From positions 14,546,483-14,610,482 of the forward strand of contig CM041546.1 in the NCBI GenBank assembly GCA_023238725.1: DNA of 64,000 nucleotides, written 5' to 3'. This stretch comes from Scortum barcoo (Eukaryota; Chordata; Actinopteri; Centrarchiformes; Terapontidae). Position numbers and translations under genes: made by a program. Shown one piece after another: positions 49,501 to 59,160 of this stretch; positions within the stretch are counted from its first letter, which is position 1; every line of letters starts with the position of its first letter. Under the pieces are notes generated by a model that was not told the origin of the DNA, did no database searches, and saw only the letters and a list, made by a program, of their open reading frames with translations.

Positions 49501-49705
49501 GTAGGTGACCAAATACTTATTTTACAGAGGAATTTACCAATTAATTCATTAAAAATCCTACAATGTGATTTCCTGGATTCTTTCCCCCCATTCTGTCTCT
49601 CATAGTTGAAGTGTACCTATGATGAAAATTACAGGCCTCTCTCATCTTTTTAAGTGGGAGAACTTGCACAATTGGTGGCTGACTGAATACTTTTTTGCCC
49701 CACTG
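46586..49705 (-). mobile_element. Tc1-like transposon (outer), carrying a nested Tc1-like insertion
   Basis: Terminal inverted repeats CAGTGGGGCAAAAAAGTA with inner homology extending about 200 bp; TA target duplication at 46,584-46,585 and 49,706-49,707. The left end is split after 18 bp by the inner element (46,604-48,204) and resumes at TTTAGTCAGCCACC (48,207). Transposase on the minus strand from about 49,338 to 48,369: N-terminal MAKTKELSKDTRNK, then frame breaks, VKHGGGNIMLWGCFSAKGPG (48,864-48,601), a one-base frame change at the second catalytic Asp (FQHD / DPKHT, near 48,615), and SPDLNTIENLW with the catalytic Glu (48,629-48,369). Inactive. Confidence 0.92.
46604..48204 (-). mobile_element. 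Tc1-like transposon (inner), nested
   Basis: Termini ACTGCTCACAAAAATTAAAG at both ends, inverted, with TA on each side. Transposase on the minus strand 47,907-46,864: helix-turn-helix N-terminus (MRRVLNPTEVAQVVQLL, RRFNVSPSTISR), LFTDESRF with the first catalytic Asp, GGGSVIVWGGIS, and SPDLNPIEHVWD with the catalytic Glu. Frame shifts near 47,570 and 47,300; the segment around the second Asp (about 47,190) is disrupted by extra bases and a stop. Different family from the outer element, and younger because it sits inside it. Confidence 0.93.
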
Positions 49706-49778
49706 TACATTTAAAATACTCAACTCAATAAAAAAACTCAACCAAAATACATGTTAGGTTAACTCAAATAATTCTAAC

Positions 49779-50043
49779 ATGGCTGTGTATCACGGTAATA
49801 CTGAAGCTATAGAAGTACAGCAGCAATCTAAAAATCTTATTGATGCAAATTTAAACACAAATTCATTACAAGAGAGTGAGGTTGGTGTTGAGAAACAAGC
49901 TGCTGCCCAAGAAGGACCAAGAAGAAGTCAGAGAAACCGAACACTCACTGAAAAGGGTCAAGAATTCCAAGAGAGAAAATCTAAAAGGCTTTTGAATAGT
50001 TTTACAACAGCTTACAAGAAGTGGAAATCTCTTGTAAGGGAGG
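49779..50043 (+). pseudogene. BEL gag N-terminus, interrupted
   Basis: ATG followed by a charged N-terminal region with EGPRRSQRNRTLTEKGQEFQ, typical of fish BEL gag proteins. It runs open into the retroviral LTR at 50,044, where foreign codons and a stop follow. Confidence 0.75.
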
Positions 50044-50619
50044 TGTTGTGGAAAAAATATATTTTGTACTGGAAATAAAGAGAATTGATCCGACCAGAGT
50101 GTCTTTTATATTTTAATGTATTCTTGCAAGAAGGTGAGCTGTCAGAACAACCGAGTGCGTGTGCTCAGCTGGATGAGGACTCACAAGTGATAACAGGAAA
50201 AGCACAGATATTTATAATGAGATATACAAACAAAAGGAAGGTGGGGAAGTGAAGGGAAGGGGTGTGAAGTCTTAGGGTTTCAGGGTTACATCGTCTTCGT
50301 GCGTAAAAGGAATGTGGCAGACAGACAGTTAATCAGAACATTGTAGTTAAGATTTAAAACCGGTTGGAGCCACTCGGTGATAACGTGTTCCTCGCAGTGC
50401 GATGACCGTTATCAGTCCGAGGTCTCTCTTTATGGCAGGTCAGAAGTGTACTATCAGTCAGAGTTTTGTCTTTTATTAAAGTCAGATGCCTGTTCTCTAA
50501 AGGAATTTAGGTCTGGTCAGTTTAATGTGCATGTCAAGAGAAAGTGAATCATCATATGAGAGACTATTATATATGATTATATAATAAGAAATACATAGTA
50601 AGGGCAGATTTCCATTACA
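50044..50619 (-). repeat. Retroviral LTR (3' LTR in proviral orientation), 576 bp
   Basis: On the minus strand starts TGTAATGGAAATC and ends CCACAACA (TG..CA). Matches 57,673-58,251 with about a dozen small differences. TATA-like ATATAAAAG near 50,103-50,111. Flanked outside by GAGG (50,040-50,043), repeated at 58,252-58,255. Confidence 0.95.
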
Positions 50620-50630
50620 TTTCCCCCCTA
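50620..50630 (-). promoter_or_regulatory. Polypurine tract of the endogenous retrovirus
   Basis: TAGGGGGGAAA immediately before the 3' LTR on the proviral strand, the expected plus-strand-DNA primer site. It confirms minus orientation. Confidence 0.9.
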
Positions 50631-51179
50631 AAAAGATCATATGATATTGATCAACCAGAATGACAAAAGCAAGACCACTGACTCAAAATCTCACCATGCT
50701 TCAACATTAAAAACCTAGAAATTTACACAAATTCAGACTAGGTCATCATAAAGAGAAACCTGAGGAAATTCATCTGTTCTGTGAAACATAATCAAAAACA
50801 AAGCATTAGCAAGTACAAAAAAGAACAACACATTTACTCATCAACATCATCCCTTAAGTCTGAGTCATGTAAGCAGTCAGATATAAGGAAAAGAAATAAG
50901 TCAGGGAAGTTGGTGTAATGTACCATTGTCAGTGTGATCAGTGTTAGCTTTAAGCTCATTCTCTGTGCCCTGACTTGCCCTCTCATTCTATTTAATCCTT
51001 CGCACCGCAGGATTAATGCTTGTATCACTTCTCATCTCTATCTCCTAGCCAGGCACCCCTCTAAACACCTTTACACTGTAGATGCATCATCACCAACGTC
51101 TGAGGCCAAACTGTCAGGGTAAGCAGTCAGACAGAGAAAGTCAGGATTTTAGGATCTTTTGTCATGGGTGTACTGGTAG

Positions 51180-51383
51180 TCAGAGGGTCAGAAGTTGGAG
51201 TCGCTGTGGGAATCTCATAAACAAATAGAATTGGAAACACAATGACACAGTTGTCAATAACAAGAGACAGCACAGAGAACCTCTGAGCCCACACATGCTG
51301 CCGGCTGTCTGTCTAAATGGATGCCATGGTGCTGGCTGTTCCATCGTCGTCCAGCGGTGGTGAAATCTCAGTATTTCACTCAT
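51180..51383 (-). pseudogene. Possible env leader remnant of the endogenous retrovirus
   Basis: 67-codon ORF directly downstream of integrase in the place of env. It starts with ATG and holds a hydrophobic run (LRGSLCCLLLLTTVSLC) like a signal peptide after a polar start, as in many env leaders. Nothing of surface or fusion subunits follows before the PPT, so env is deleted. Confidence 0.4.
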
Positions 51384-51520
51384 GTGTGCGTGTGCTCAGC
51401 CTTGTCGGTATCCGTGTATGGTGTTTTGTGTTAGTCAGCGTAGCAACAGGAGCAGGCGCTCAAGGCTCACACTCAACTGTTGTGTTGATCAGCGTCGGAC
51501 TTCTTAAGAATCAACAGAAG

Positions 51521-52236
51521 TCAGTGATGGTGTGTGTGTCGTGATCGGTGGATGGTGATTCTGCAGGTGCTGGTACCCTTTGCAGTGGCTGGCGTGGATC
51601 CAAGTTGCTCTCGTTCTGCCACTTTCACAGCCATGTGAGTGGTGAGGAGGATCTGGAACGGTCCGTGCCAGCATGCTTTAGCCTGCATGCAGTGCTTTCT
51701 CCTGAAGTCTTTCACCACGACAAAGTCTCCCAAGGCTGCAGGGAGTGCAGGGGATTGGAGGCAGGAGGAGGCAAAGCAGCTGTCACCTGTTGTCTGATGC
51801 TAGACAGGGTACGAGAGAGGTTAATACAGTAGGTTAGCATGGCATTTTCACAAACGGCAGGTTGAGGGAGGTGGCTCCCTCCGGGTGTTCTGCTCCGATG
51901 TGTGGCGGTGCTGCAAACAAAACTTCATAAGGACTTAAACCTGTGCAAAGGGCCCTTCTCCTCATCCTCATGTACATCAGAACAATAGGGCAGTGCTTTT
52001 GTCCATGGAAGACCTGTGTCTTCACAAGTTTTGGCCAATTTGGCTTTAAGTGTCCCATTCTCTCTCTCAACAGCACCTCCACTGGCTGGGTGGTATGCAC
52101 AGTACTTCTGAGCATATACTGAAAACCCTTTTGTGAGCCAGTGTGTGTTGATCATAGCTAGCATCCCCCCTTTTGACACATGGTCTGACCCATGTGTCAA
52201 CTTGGCATAGTGAGGAAAAAAGTGGAGGAAAGGCAT
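51521..52236 (-). pseudogene. Retroviral integrase remnant
   Basis: Minus-strand pieces in shifting frames: AYHPASGGAVERENGTLKAK (around the catalytic Glu), SPYEVLFAAPPHIGAEHPEG, and the C-terminal domain GDFVVVKDFRR..WHGPFQILLTTHMAVKVAE. The zinc-binding N-terminus and both catalytic Asp regions are missing, apparently by deletion near 52,240-52,370. Confidence 0.8.
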
Positions 52237-52371
52237 GGATTACCACAGGGCCCCCACCACACGGAATCTCTACAAGAGGCACCACACGAGGTGCCCATAG
52301 ACGTCTCTCAGCTGGAGTAGAGAACGACTGAAGAGCTGAGAGAGAGGGAGGAATAGAGACAAGTGTGTGTG

Positions 52372-52641
52372 TTAGTTGGAGCCGAGATGAGTCAGGGAGG
52401 GGCTGCTGCTGCTGCTGTTTTGGCGTGGCGTCGGCGTCTGCTTGCATTCCCCAGTGGAGACACCATCAGAGGCATGTGTGTGTGCTGCACACTTACAGAC
52501 AGAGATGGCTTTGGGGAGCAAAATAGCATCTAACGCGTCCCGAGTCGCGGAACCGTCAACATACAGAATGAGATCAGGGTTGGTCAAGGGAGTGTCAGAA
52601 AGATCAGGTCTGGGAGAACACACTACTTGGAGCTCAGCCAA
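52372..52641 (-). pseudogene. Retroviral RNase H remnant with internal deletion
   Basis: Reads LILYVDGSATRD (first RNase H Asp) and then jumps at once to LPKAISVCKCAAHTHASDGVS, the end of the domain. The middle with the other catalytic residues is gone. Confidence 0.75.
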
Positions 52642-52660
52642 GCAATTGTGTGGCTCCCCA

Positions 52661-53867
52661 TCATCCAGGTCCTGGAAGGAGAGAAGCAGGGTTTAAAACA
52701 TTGCAACGTTTAACAGTTACATTAGGCATGTCCAGCAGAAGTGTGTGATATCGAAGCCACCTAGCTGCGGACAGGTGCGAAGTCTTTTGCTCGAGGAGAA
52801 TGAGAGACACCGCATGAGGGACGAGCAGCGTTACATGCGCGTAACCTACAATGTCTCGAGACGCCAGCAGAGCTTTTTCAGCAGCAGCCACTGCACGGAG
52901 GCAACGCGGGTGCCCTGCAGCGACTGGATCCAATTTAGCTGAGAAATATGCTACAGGTCGGAGTTTATCACCGTGAGTTTGAAGAAGAACTGAGGTCATG
53001 CAGCCGTCACGTTCATCAACTGCCTGTGTGAAAGGTTTAGTGGGGTCAGGCAGCCCAAGAGTGGGAGAAGACTGCAGGGCTAATTTAAGGTCTGAGAAAG
53101 CCTGGTCAGCCTCACGGGTCCATGTGACTTTGTCATGAGAGGAGAGGTTCTTCCCATGAATCAGAGAGCTAAGGGGAGCCTCCAAAGGAGCATAGTTAGG
53201 AATGAATGAGCGGCAAAAAGAACACATCCCTAAAAAGGACATGAGCTGTTTCTTTGTTAGCGGTTTAGGCAGGTTTAAGATGGCTGAGACACGCTTTGGA
53301 GACAAAGTCTTCCCAAGTCCCGAAATATCGTGACCTAAAAATGTTACTTTTTCTTGCAAAAACTGCAGCTTGGAAAGGCTCGCTTTATGGCCTTCATCAG
53401 CTAGATGTTTGAGTAGGGTCACAGTATCACATTTACACTGCTCTCGGGTGGGAGAAGCAATCAACAAATCATCAACATACTGCAAGAGCGCTGTACCTGG
53501 AGAGAGCACGAAAGGGCGCCAGGCTATCCCTCAAGGCCTCATTGTACAGCGTGGGTGATTCGCAATAGCCTTGGCAAAGGCGGGTGAATATGTATGGTCT
53601 GCCGTTGAAGTTAAAAGCAAACCAAAATTGGCTGTTAGGGTCAACAGGGACACTGAAAAAGGCATTCGAAAGATCAACAACTGAAAACCACATAACATCG
53701 GGAGGTACTTGAGACAAAATGGTGTACGGGTTAGGCACATTAGGTGCCCTGGGCTGGACCGCCGCATTTACTGCCTGTAAATCCTGAACAAACCTCCACT
53801 CTGTAGGGGCACCTTCATCTCTGACTTTTTTCACTGGGAAGATCGGCAGTGCGGACAGGTGAGTCAT
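52661..53867 (-). pseudogene. Retroviral reverse transcriptase, frame-shifted
   Basis: 53,867-53,520 reads WRFVQDLQAVN, FSVVDLSNAFFSVPVD and QGYCESPTLYNEALRD; after a frame change near 53,510 the next frame gives LLQYVDDLLIASPT (catalytic YVDD), FLGHDISG, LGMCSFCRSFIPNYA and the connection domain to 52,661. All polymerase motifs are visible but in two frames. Confidence 0.88.
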
Positions 53868-53899
53868 TACAGGGGACTATTACGCCAGCCTGTAAGAGA

Positions 53900-54675
53900 G
53901 AATTGAAGACAGGTGTGATTCCATCAATAGCTTCCTGCTTCAGGGGATACTGCTGTTTACATGGTCTATAAGAAGATTTAGGCGTGATCACCACAGGTTG
54001 AGCATTCTTTATCAAACCGACATCATACTTTCCCCTAGCCCACAAAGAGGACGGCACCTTCTGCAAGGCTGGAAGGAGGAGAGAAGAGTCAGAGATCAAT
54101 GCTTCAGTGTGTGGAGAGAATTTGTCATATTCATCAACCAGGTGTACAGATCTGAATGCATGAACGTCAAGAGAAAGAGGTCGTTTATAAATACCTGTTG
54201 ATGGCGAGCACAAGATTTTGGTATCACCTGTAGGCTCCCAGTCAGAGATGGAGTTGCATTTCAGTGTGAAAAGACCCAAATCTTTCCATTCTTCAGAAGA
54301 AGATTTAGACAGGGCAATGTGGGGGTGGGAGTTTTCCACCAGGAACACACGCTGCTGAGCAGAGCTCAGCGTCACTGAGATAACGCTCCTGCTTACAGAC
54401 CAAAACAAAGCAGAGCAATGAAGTGAATCCTTCACTTCGGCAGAGAATTCTTTATCACACTCAGGGTCAGGACCTTGAGACACATAAGCAGTACAGTGCA
54501 GCTGCTCTGGAGACACAAACTGTGCATATTCAGGCATAATAGCATGGGCCATATTCAACATGTCTGTAGCAAGAGAAAGAGGAAACTTCCACTCATACAC
54601 ATGCAAAGGAATGGAGGAGCTGTACTGCACAAACGACATGTGAAGCAGGCATATTTCTGACAACCTGGAGGCCAT
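53900..54675 (-). pseudogene. Extra pol domain between protease and RT (function unknown)
   Basis: About 230 residues lie between the protease end and the RT start, far more than in mammalian gammaretroviruses. It begins after LLGRDLMLSLGISL (end of protease) and carries LHCTAYVS (His at codon 60 of this ORF) and HPHIALSK (His at codon 119), followed by SPSTGIYK. The paired His-x-Thr / His-x-Ala layout recalls, but does not fully match, the two-histidine motif of 2H phosphoesterases. I know of no assigned role. The frame breaks again near 53,862 before RT. Confidence 0.5.
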
Positions 54676-54731
54676 CTGGTGTTGATATTAAACTAATGCC
54701 CAGGGACAACATGAGGTCTCTGCCCAAGAGA

Positions 54732-55013
54732 TTAACAGGGCAGCAGTCTGAAGACAGAAAAGCATGCAAGAGGAGAAGCAGTATCATCGTGGTGGATGCA
54801 GGTCATTGGAACTGTGAATCTCTCCTTAATAACTGCTCCTGAAGCACCCAGAGAGTGCATGTATCTACCGCTAAGTTTTGGGGCTGAAAGATCTTTTGTT
54901 CTAATTACTGAATGTGTTGCTCTGGAGTCAACAAGAAAAGTGATGTTTTTACCCCCCACTGTGAGCACAGTCTCTGGCAAAATCTGAAATGGTTCATGTG
55001 GCATATTTAGCAT
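54732..55013 (-). pseudogene. Retroviral aspartic protease with altered active site
   Basis: Reads LTVGGKNITFLVDSRATHSVI. The catalytic triplet normally D-[ST]-G reads D-S-R, a Gly-to-Arg change explicable by one transition. Continues to PVNLLGRDL at about 54,740. Cleavage activity is not expected. Confidence 0.8.
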
Positions 55014-55050
55014 ACGTTTCAGTGAAAGGTACAGCTTTTGTTTTTGTCTC

Positions 55051-55262
55051 TAAATGCTGTATTGCTGCTTCCACAAGTGTTTGTGTGTGTTCAGGTTAGT
55101 AGAGCAAGCTGTTCTTCATTGCGTGTGCCGTGTGTTTGTGCTGTGTTTCCCTCATTCACATCTTTTACTTCTAAATGCTCTGTTGCTGTGTCGCCTAGTG
55201 TTTGTGTGTGTGTGGTTAGTAGAGCAAGCTGTTCTTCATTGCGCATAGCGTGTGTGTGTGTG
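55051..55262 (-). repeat. Tandem duplication in the 3' part of retroviral gag
   Basis: Two copies of about 95-120 bp (about 55,051-55,145 and 55,170-55,262) with GGTTAGTAGAGCAAGCTG in each; on the coding strand both read RNEEQLALLT. Confidence 0.8.
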
Positions 55263-56959
55263 TGTCTCACTTCTCCTTGTCTGCTGCCGCTGGAAGATGG
55301 CTCCTCTCTCTCCACATGCCCCCTCCTCCCTCTCGGTTCAGTCAGACTTCTGATGGGTGCCGGCATCCCAGGCCCCGCCGTCATCTTCTCCCTCGGGACA
55401 GTCGGCAGCCCAGTGACCCCTCTTCCAGCATAAGTAGCACTCGTCTCTTCCCCGTCGGCCGCGGCCCCTCCTGTCATGATCCCTTCCTCGTCTGTTGAAG
55501 CCAGGTCCCCTCCACCATTACGTGCCGGTCGTTGTTGTTCCTTCCCGGCCATGTTTTCGGCGAAAGTTTTGACCAGGAGGAGATGGGCAGCGTGAGCCTG
55601 TTTTTCTCTTTCGTCGCTCTTCTTTGTCTTTTCGGCAGCAATCTGTCTTTCTGCATGCTTGGCATGTCGGATGAGCTCAGGTGAGGCGGGCGTCTTCATA
55701 GCCCACACAGCTCTTCTTTATGGCTGCTGAGATGTGAGGCAGCAGCCCGTCCAGGAACCACTTTATCATGTGGCTCTCCCAAAGCGTTGGTGTGTCACCC
55801 CTTTCAGTCGGCTCGGTCATGCCACTGTGTTCGTCTGAAAAGCAGATGGAGTCTGGTGTAGTAGTTAATCACCGTCTCATCACGCTGCTGCCTGCAGTCC
55901 GATATTTTGGTAATGTCGACTTTCTTCGGGAAAGCCACTTTCAAAGTTGTCATCAGGTTGTTCAGCACATTCAGGTATGCTGCATTTTCCCTCATTTTCC
56001 CAGACAGGGTGAACCTGTCTCGCCTCTCCTTGGCATGCTGAGCGGACTTTGCTGTAGGCGGCCGGTCCCAGTTTCTTCATTAGGAGACGTCTGAGACTTG
56101 AGTTCATGTGTGGTGGGGCTGAACTCTTTGCAGAAAATGAGGAGCTCATCAGAGAATCGTGTGCCAGAGACGGTCGGGTCAGGCAGGTGTGCCAGGGCAT
56201 CCATCATGTCTTTCTGAGTCCATGGTCCTATGAACCATGAACATCATGGCCCGCCCTGGCCTGCCACCTGCACCATCGGGAGTGTTAGGGCTAGGGCTGT
56301 CCCAGGTTCAGCTTTGACTCTAGCTTTAGCCCCAGCTGCAATCTTAATGCTGGCCTCTGGCTGTGGCTCCGAGTCACACTCACTTTCCTCAGTCTCGGTC
56401 CCAGTCTCCAGCCTCGGGTTTGGGTGATCTGGGTGGTCTGCTGCGTGGTCGGGTCGGGTGGTGGGTCTGCCTGTGGAGCGTCTGGAATCTGCGGCTCAGG
56501 CTGTGCAGGAGCGTAGGGAGGTGGGCATGTGTCGAGATCAGGATCCACCTTAGGCAGAGAGGGACAGAGAGAGACAGCCTGAGAAGCATCACCATTCCTT
56601 ATCTGAGTCCTTCTTAATGTGTTTTCACGTTCTTTAGATAATCCCTTCTGTGTTTTTCTCTCTCCCTTTTCTCAGGCCTCATCCTTCCACATCCTCAAAC
56701 ACCTTCTGTGACTTTCCAAAAACATGCAAATCTTCCCCTTTTATCCATGTCTTTTTAGTACTTGTACTTCTTTCTTATTTATCTCTGCTTCTAGATGAGC
56801 TAGCTGGTTCAGGCTGAGCGACCCCCCCTTGGGGAAGCCACATAAAGCGGTCCATTCAACCAAATGTTTGCAACTTTTCTTCACCAATTTGTTTTTCATG
56901 ACTGTCACTATGGGTCCCTCAGGTGGAGGAGCCTGAGTCTTTCCCTGCTTTGCACCCAT
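55091..56959 (-). pseudogene. Retroviral gag, frame-broken
   Basis: Begins at ATG 56,959 (MGAKQGK, Gly2 suited to myristoylation) and stops after 72 codons. Further pieces in other frames: proline-rich segment with CPPPYAP late-domain motif (PPPY at 56,524-56,513); capsid-like LAHLPDPTVSGTRFSDELL (56,207 on) and QQRDETVINYYTRLHLLF (55,950-55,830); nucleocapsid CCHC box CYLCWKRGHWAADC (55,439-55,398), in a different frame from the neighbouring ORF. At least four frame changes. Confidence 0.82.
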
Positions 56960-57650
56960 TCTGATTCAAAGGTAGTGTACACTATCACTCTAAACACAGC
57001 CGTCACTGTGAGTCCCCAATTTGTTTCTGGCACAATCGGGGTCAAGACTGTTTCACACTTAGATCTCCTGTTTACCGTCTCTTCACTGTTGGGACCGGTA
57101 TGTCAATCGTTAACAGGCAGATCTCTTAGGTCAAAGGACTCCAAGATTTTGACGTCTATCTGCTTTATCTGAAACAGCAGGTATTAAAAAATGACTATCA
57201 AATATCCACCCTTTTTTTCCCGTCCTCCTTTAGTCAGTATTTACCCAAAATACTACTCTCTCTCTCTCTGGACCCTCACAGCAGTCATGAAAAAGAAATA
57301 TCAAGAGATCTCTAAAATAATTTGACTAATTTATTTCCCCAATCAAATACCCAATTTTTTGCCCCACTGTATATCTTATACAAAAAACTCACTCAAAATA
57401 CTTGTATTATCTGGATCAATTATCAAAATTTCAGTATCTCACCGAATGAATAGATGATTGGCCCCAAGCGGGTTCTTTGGGATCCCAGTGGAGACAAGGC
57501 CAGGAGCTGCTGTTGGGATCGGCCCTCTCGTCTCCCAAGGCTTTTTGTGGAGGTAGAGGCAGGAGGATGTTGAAAAGGGTCAAGATTTTCTCCTGGATGA
57601 TCAGTCACCGTCCTCCGTTGAATAGCTTTTACCAGACGATCTCTCAAGGG

Positions 57651-57668
57651 ATCCCACTTCTGACACCA
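57651..57668 (-). promoter_or_regulatory. Primer-binding site, tRNA-Leu type
   Basis: TGGTGTCAGAAGTGGGAT on the proviral strand, four bases inside the 5' LTR; its complement ATCCCACTTCTGACA+CCA matches the 3' end of vertebrate tRNA-Leu as I know it. Confidence 0.75.
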
Positions 57669-57672
57669 ATTT

Positions 57673-58251
57673 TGTTGTGGAAAAAATATATTTTGTACTG
57701 GAAATAAAGAGAATTGATCCGACCAGAGTGTCTTTTATATTTTAATGTATTCTTGCAAGAAGGTGAGCTGTCAAACAACCGAGTGCATGCTCAGCTGGAT
57801 GAGGACTCACAAGTGATAACAGGAAAAAGCACAGATATTTATAATGAGATACAAACAAAAGGAAGGTGGGGAAGTGAAGGGAAGGGGTGTGAAGTCTTAG
57901 GGTTTCAGGGTTACATCGTCTTCGTGCGTAAAAGGAATGTGGCAGACAGACAGTTAATCAGAACATTGTAAGTTAAGATTTAAAACCTGGTTGGAGCCAC
58001 TTTCGGTGATAACGTGTTCCTCGCAAAGTGCGATGACCGTTATCAGTCCGAGGTCTCTCTTTATGGCAGGTCAGAAGTGTACTATCAGTCAGAGTTTTGT
58101 CATTTTATTAAAGTCAGACGCCTGTTCCCTAAAGGAATTTAGGTCTGGTCAGTTTAATGTGCATGTCAAGAGAAAGTGAATCATCATATGAGAGACTATT
58201 ATATATGATTATATAATAAGAAATACATAGTAAGGGCAGATTTCCATTACA
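57673..58251 (-). repeat. Retroviral LTR (5' LTR in proviral orientation), 579 bp
   Basis: Partner of 50,044-50,619. Ends TG..CA; followed on the right by target-duplication copy GAGG and then BEL gag sequence. Differences from the other LTR are mostly 1-4-bp indels and transitions, indicating a fairly recent insertion. Confidence 0.95.
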
Positions 58252-58255
58252 GAGG

Positions 58256-59160
58256 CTAAAAAGACACATGACAGATCCCTCCTAAATGAGATACTGCAAG
58301 ACCACATGACTAAAATCCACCATGCTTCAACAGATCTTCAACAAACCTATGAAGACTTGCGTCAACATAAGGCACCTGATGAAGAGACTTGCTGGACACG
58401 TGATGCTTTCACAAGAAAGATCTTGCAAAGGGATCTGACTGAAGAAACGGATAAAGGACAAGATTCTAATGACGATCAAGCATGCTAGGTTGAGACTGAC
58501 TCTGTTTTTATCTGCAGCATCCCAGAGATACAATGTGGGCTCTCAAGGAGTTAAGTCTATAAAAGGTTCAAGCTTAAGTTCAAGATGTTCAAGTCTGTCC
58601 TCTGCAAAGATACAAGAAGCTGCAGCGGAGTTAGCTGCAACTCAAGCTACCTTGGAAGTATTATTACAAGAAATGGAACGTGAGAAACAAGAGCTTGACA
58701 CACTTAAAAATGAGAACAGACAGAGACTTGTATTACAAGAAGCTGAAAATGCTTCAAGGCAGAAAGCTTTAGAAGAGAAGCGCATGAAGATAGAATGCTT
58801 AGAGACAGTCAAGAAGATGCATGCCGCAAAAGCAAGACTGCAAGTCTATACACAAGAAGTGGACTCAGATCAAGAGATATCAAAATTGCTCCACAAGTGT
58901 GAACCTAGGCAAAAGAAACCTGTATCTAAATCAAGAAATCTCCCAGTGCATCATATGACACAAACTGGTGCAAATGTATAACCTGCTGTGTTAACACAAA
59001 CTGCCACAAGGGAGCAACCTGCTATTAGTGTCCATCAAGAGCATAGCACTGCATCACTTGCCAGTGCAATAGCAGAGTCAATCAATGCAAGTCGTCTGCC
59101 TGTACCAGAGCCTTCTGTCTTCAGTGGAGACCCTTTAAGGTACAAAGACTGGAAGATGTC
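58256..59160 (+). pseudogene. BEL gag, central part
   Basis: Continues gag right of the retrovirus. Reads KIHHASTDLQQTYEDLR, a stop after DDQAC at 58,488, then a long coiled-coil-like segment (58,560-58,870, SLSSAKIQEAAAELAATQAT and a Lys/Glu/Arg-rich heptad stretch), and finally PVPEPSVFSGDPLRYKDW (about 59,095-59,155), a BEL gag landmark. Stops at 58,488 and 58,979. Confidence 0.8.

Larger units (their letters stand above)
50044..58251 (-). mobile_element. Endogenous retrovirus, full LTR-to-LTR but env-less and defective
   Basis: 8.2-kb provirus on the minus strand. Order: 5' LTR 58,251-57,673; PBS 57,668-57,651; leader to 56,960; gag 56,959 to about 55,050; protease 55,013-54,732; an extra domain 54,675 to about 53,900; RT about 53,867-52,661; RNase H 52,641-52,372; integrase remnant 52,236-51,521; no env beyond a leader-like stub; PPT; 3' LTR. 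The 4-bp target duplication, myristoylation-type MGAKQGK start, PPPY motif, single CCHC box and gamma-like RT/integrase tail (GPFQILLTT) place it near gamma/epsilon-type fish retroviruses. Multiple frame breaks and deletions: not functional. Confidence 0.92.

Noticed and set aside
55038..55433. 131-codon plus-strand ORF rich in Cys, Val and Ser
   Set aside because: Opposite strand of retroviral gag; composition comes from the GT-rich duplicated block.
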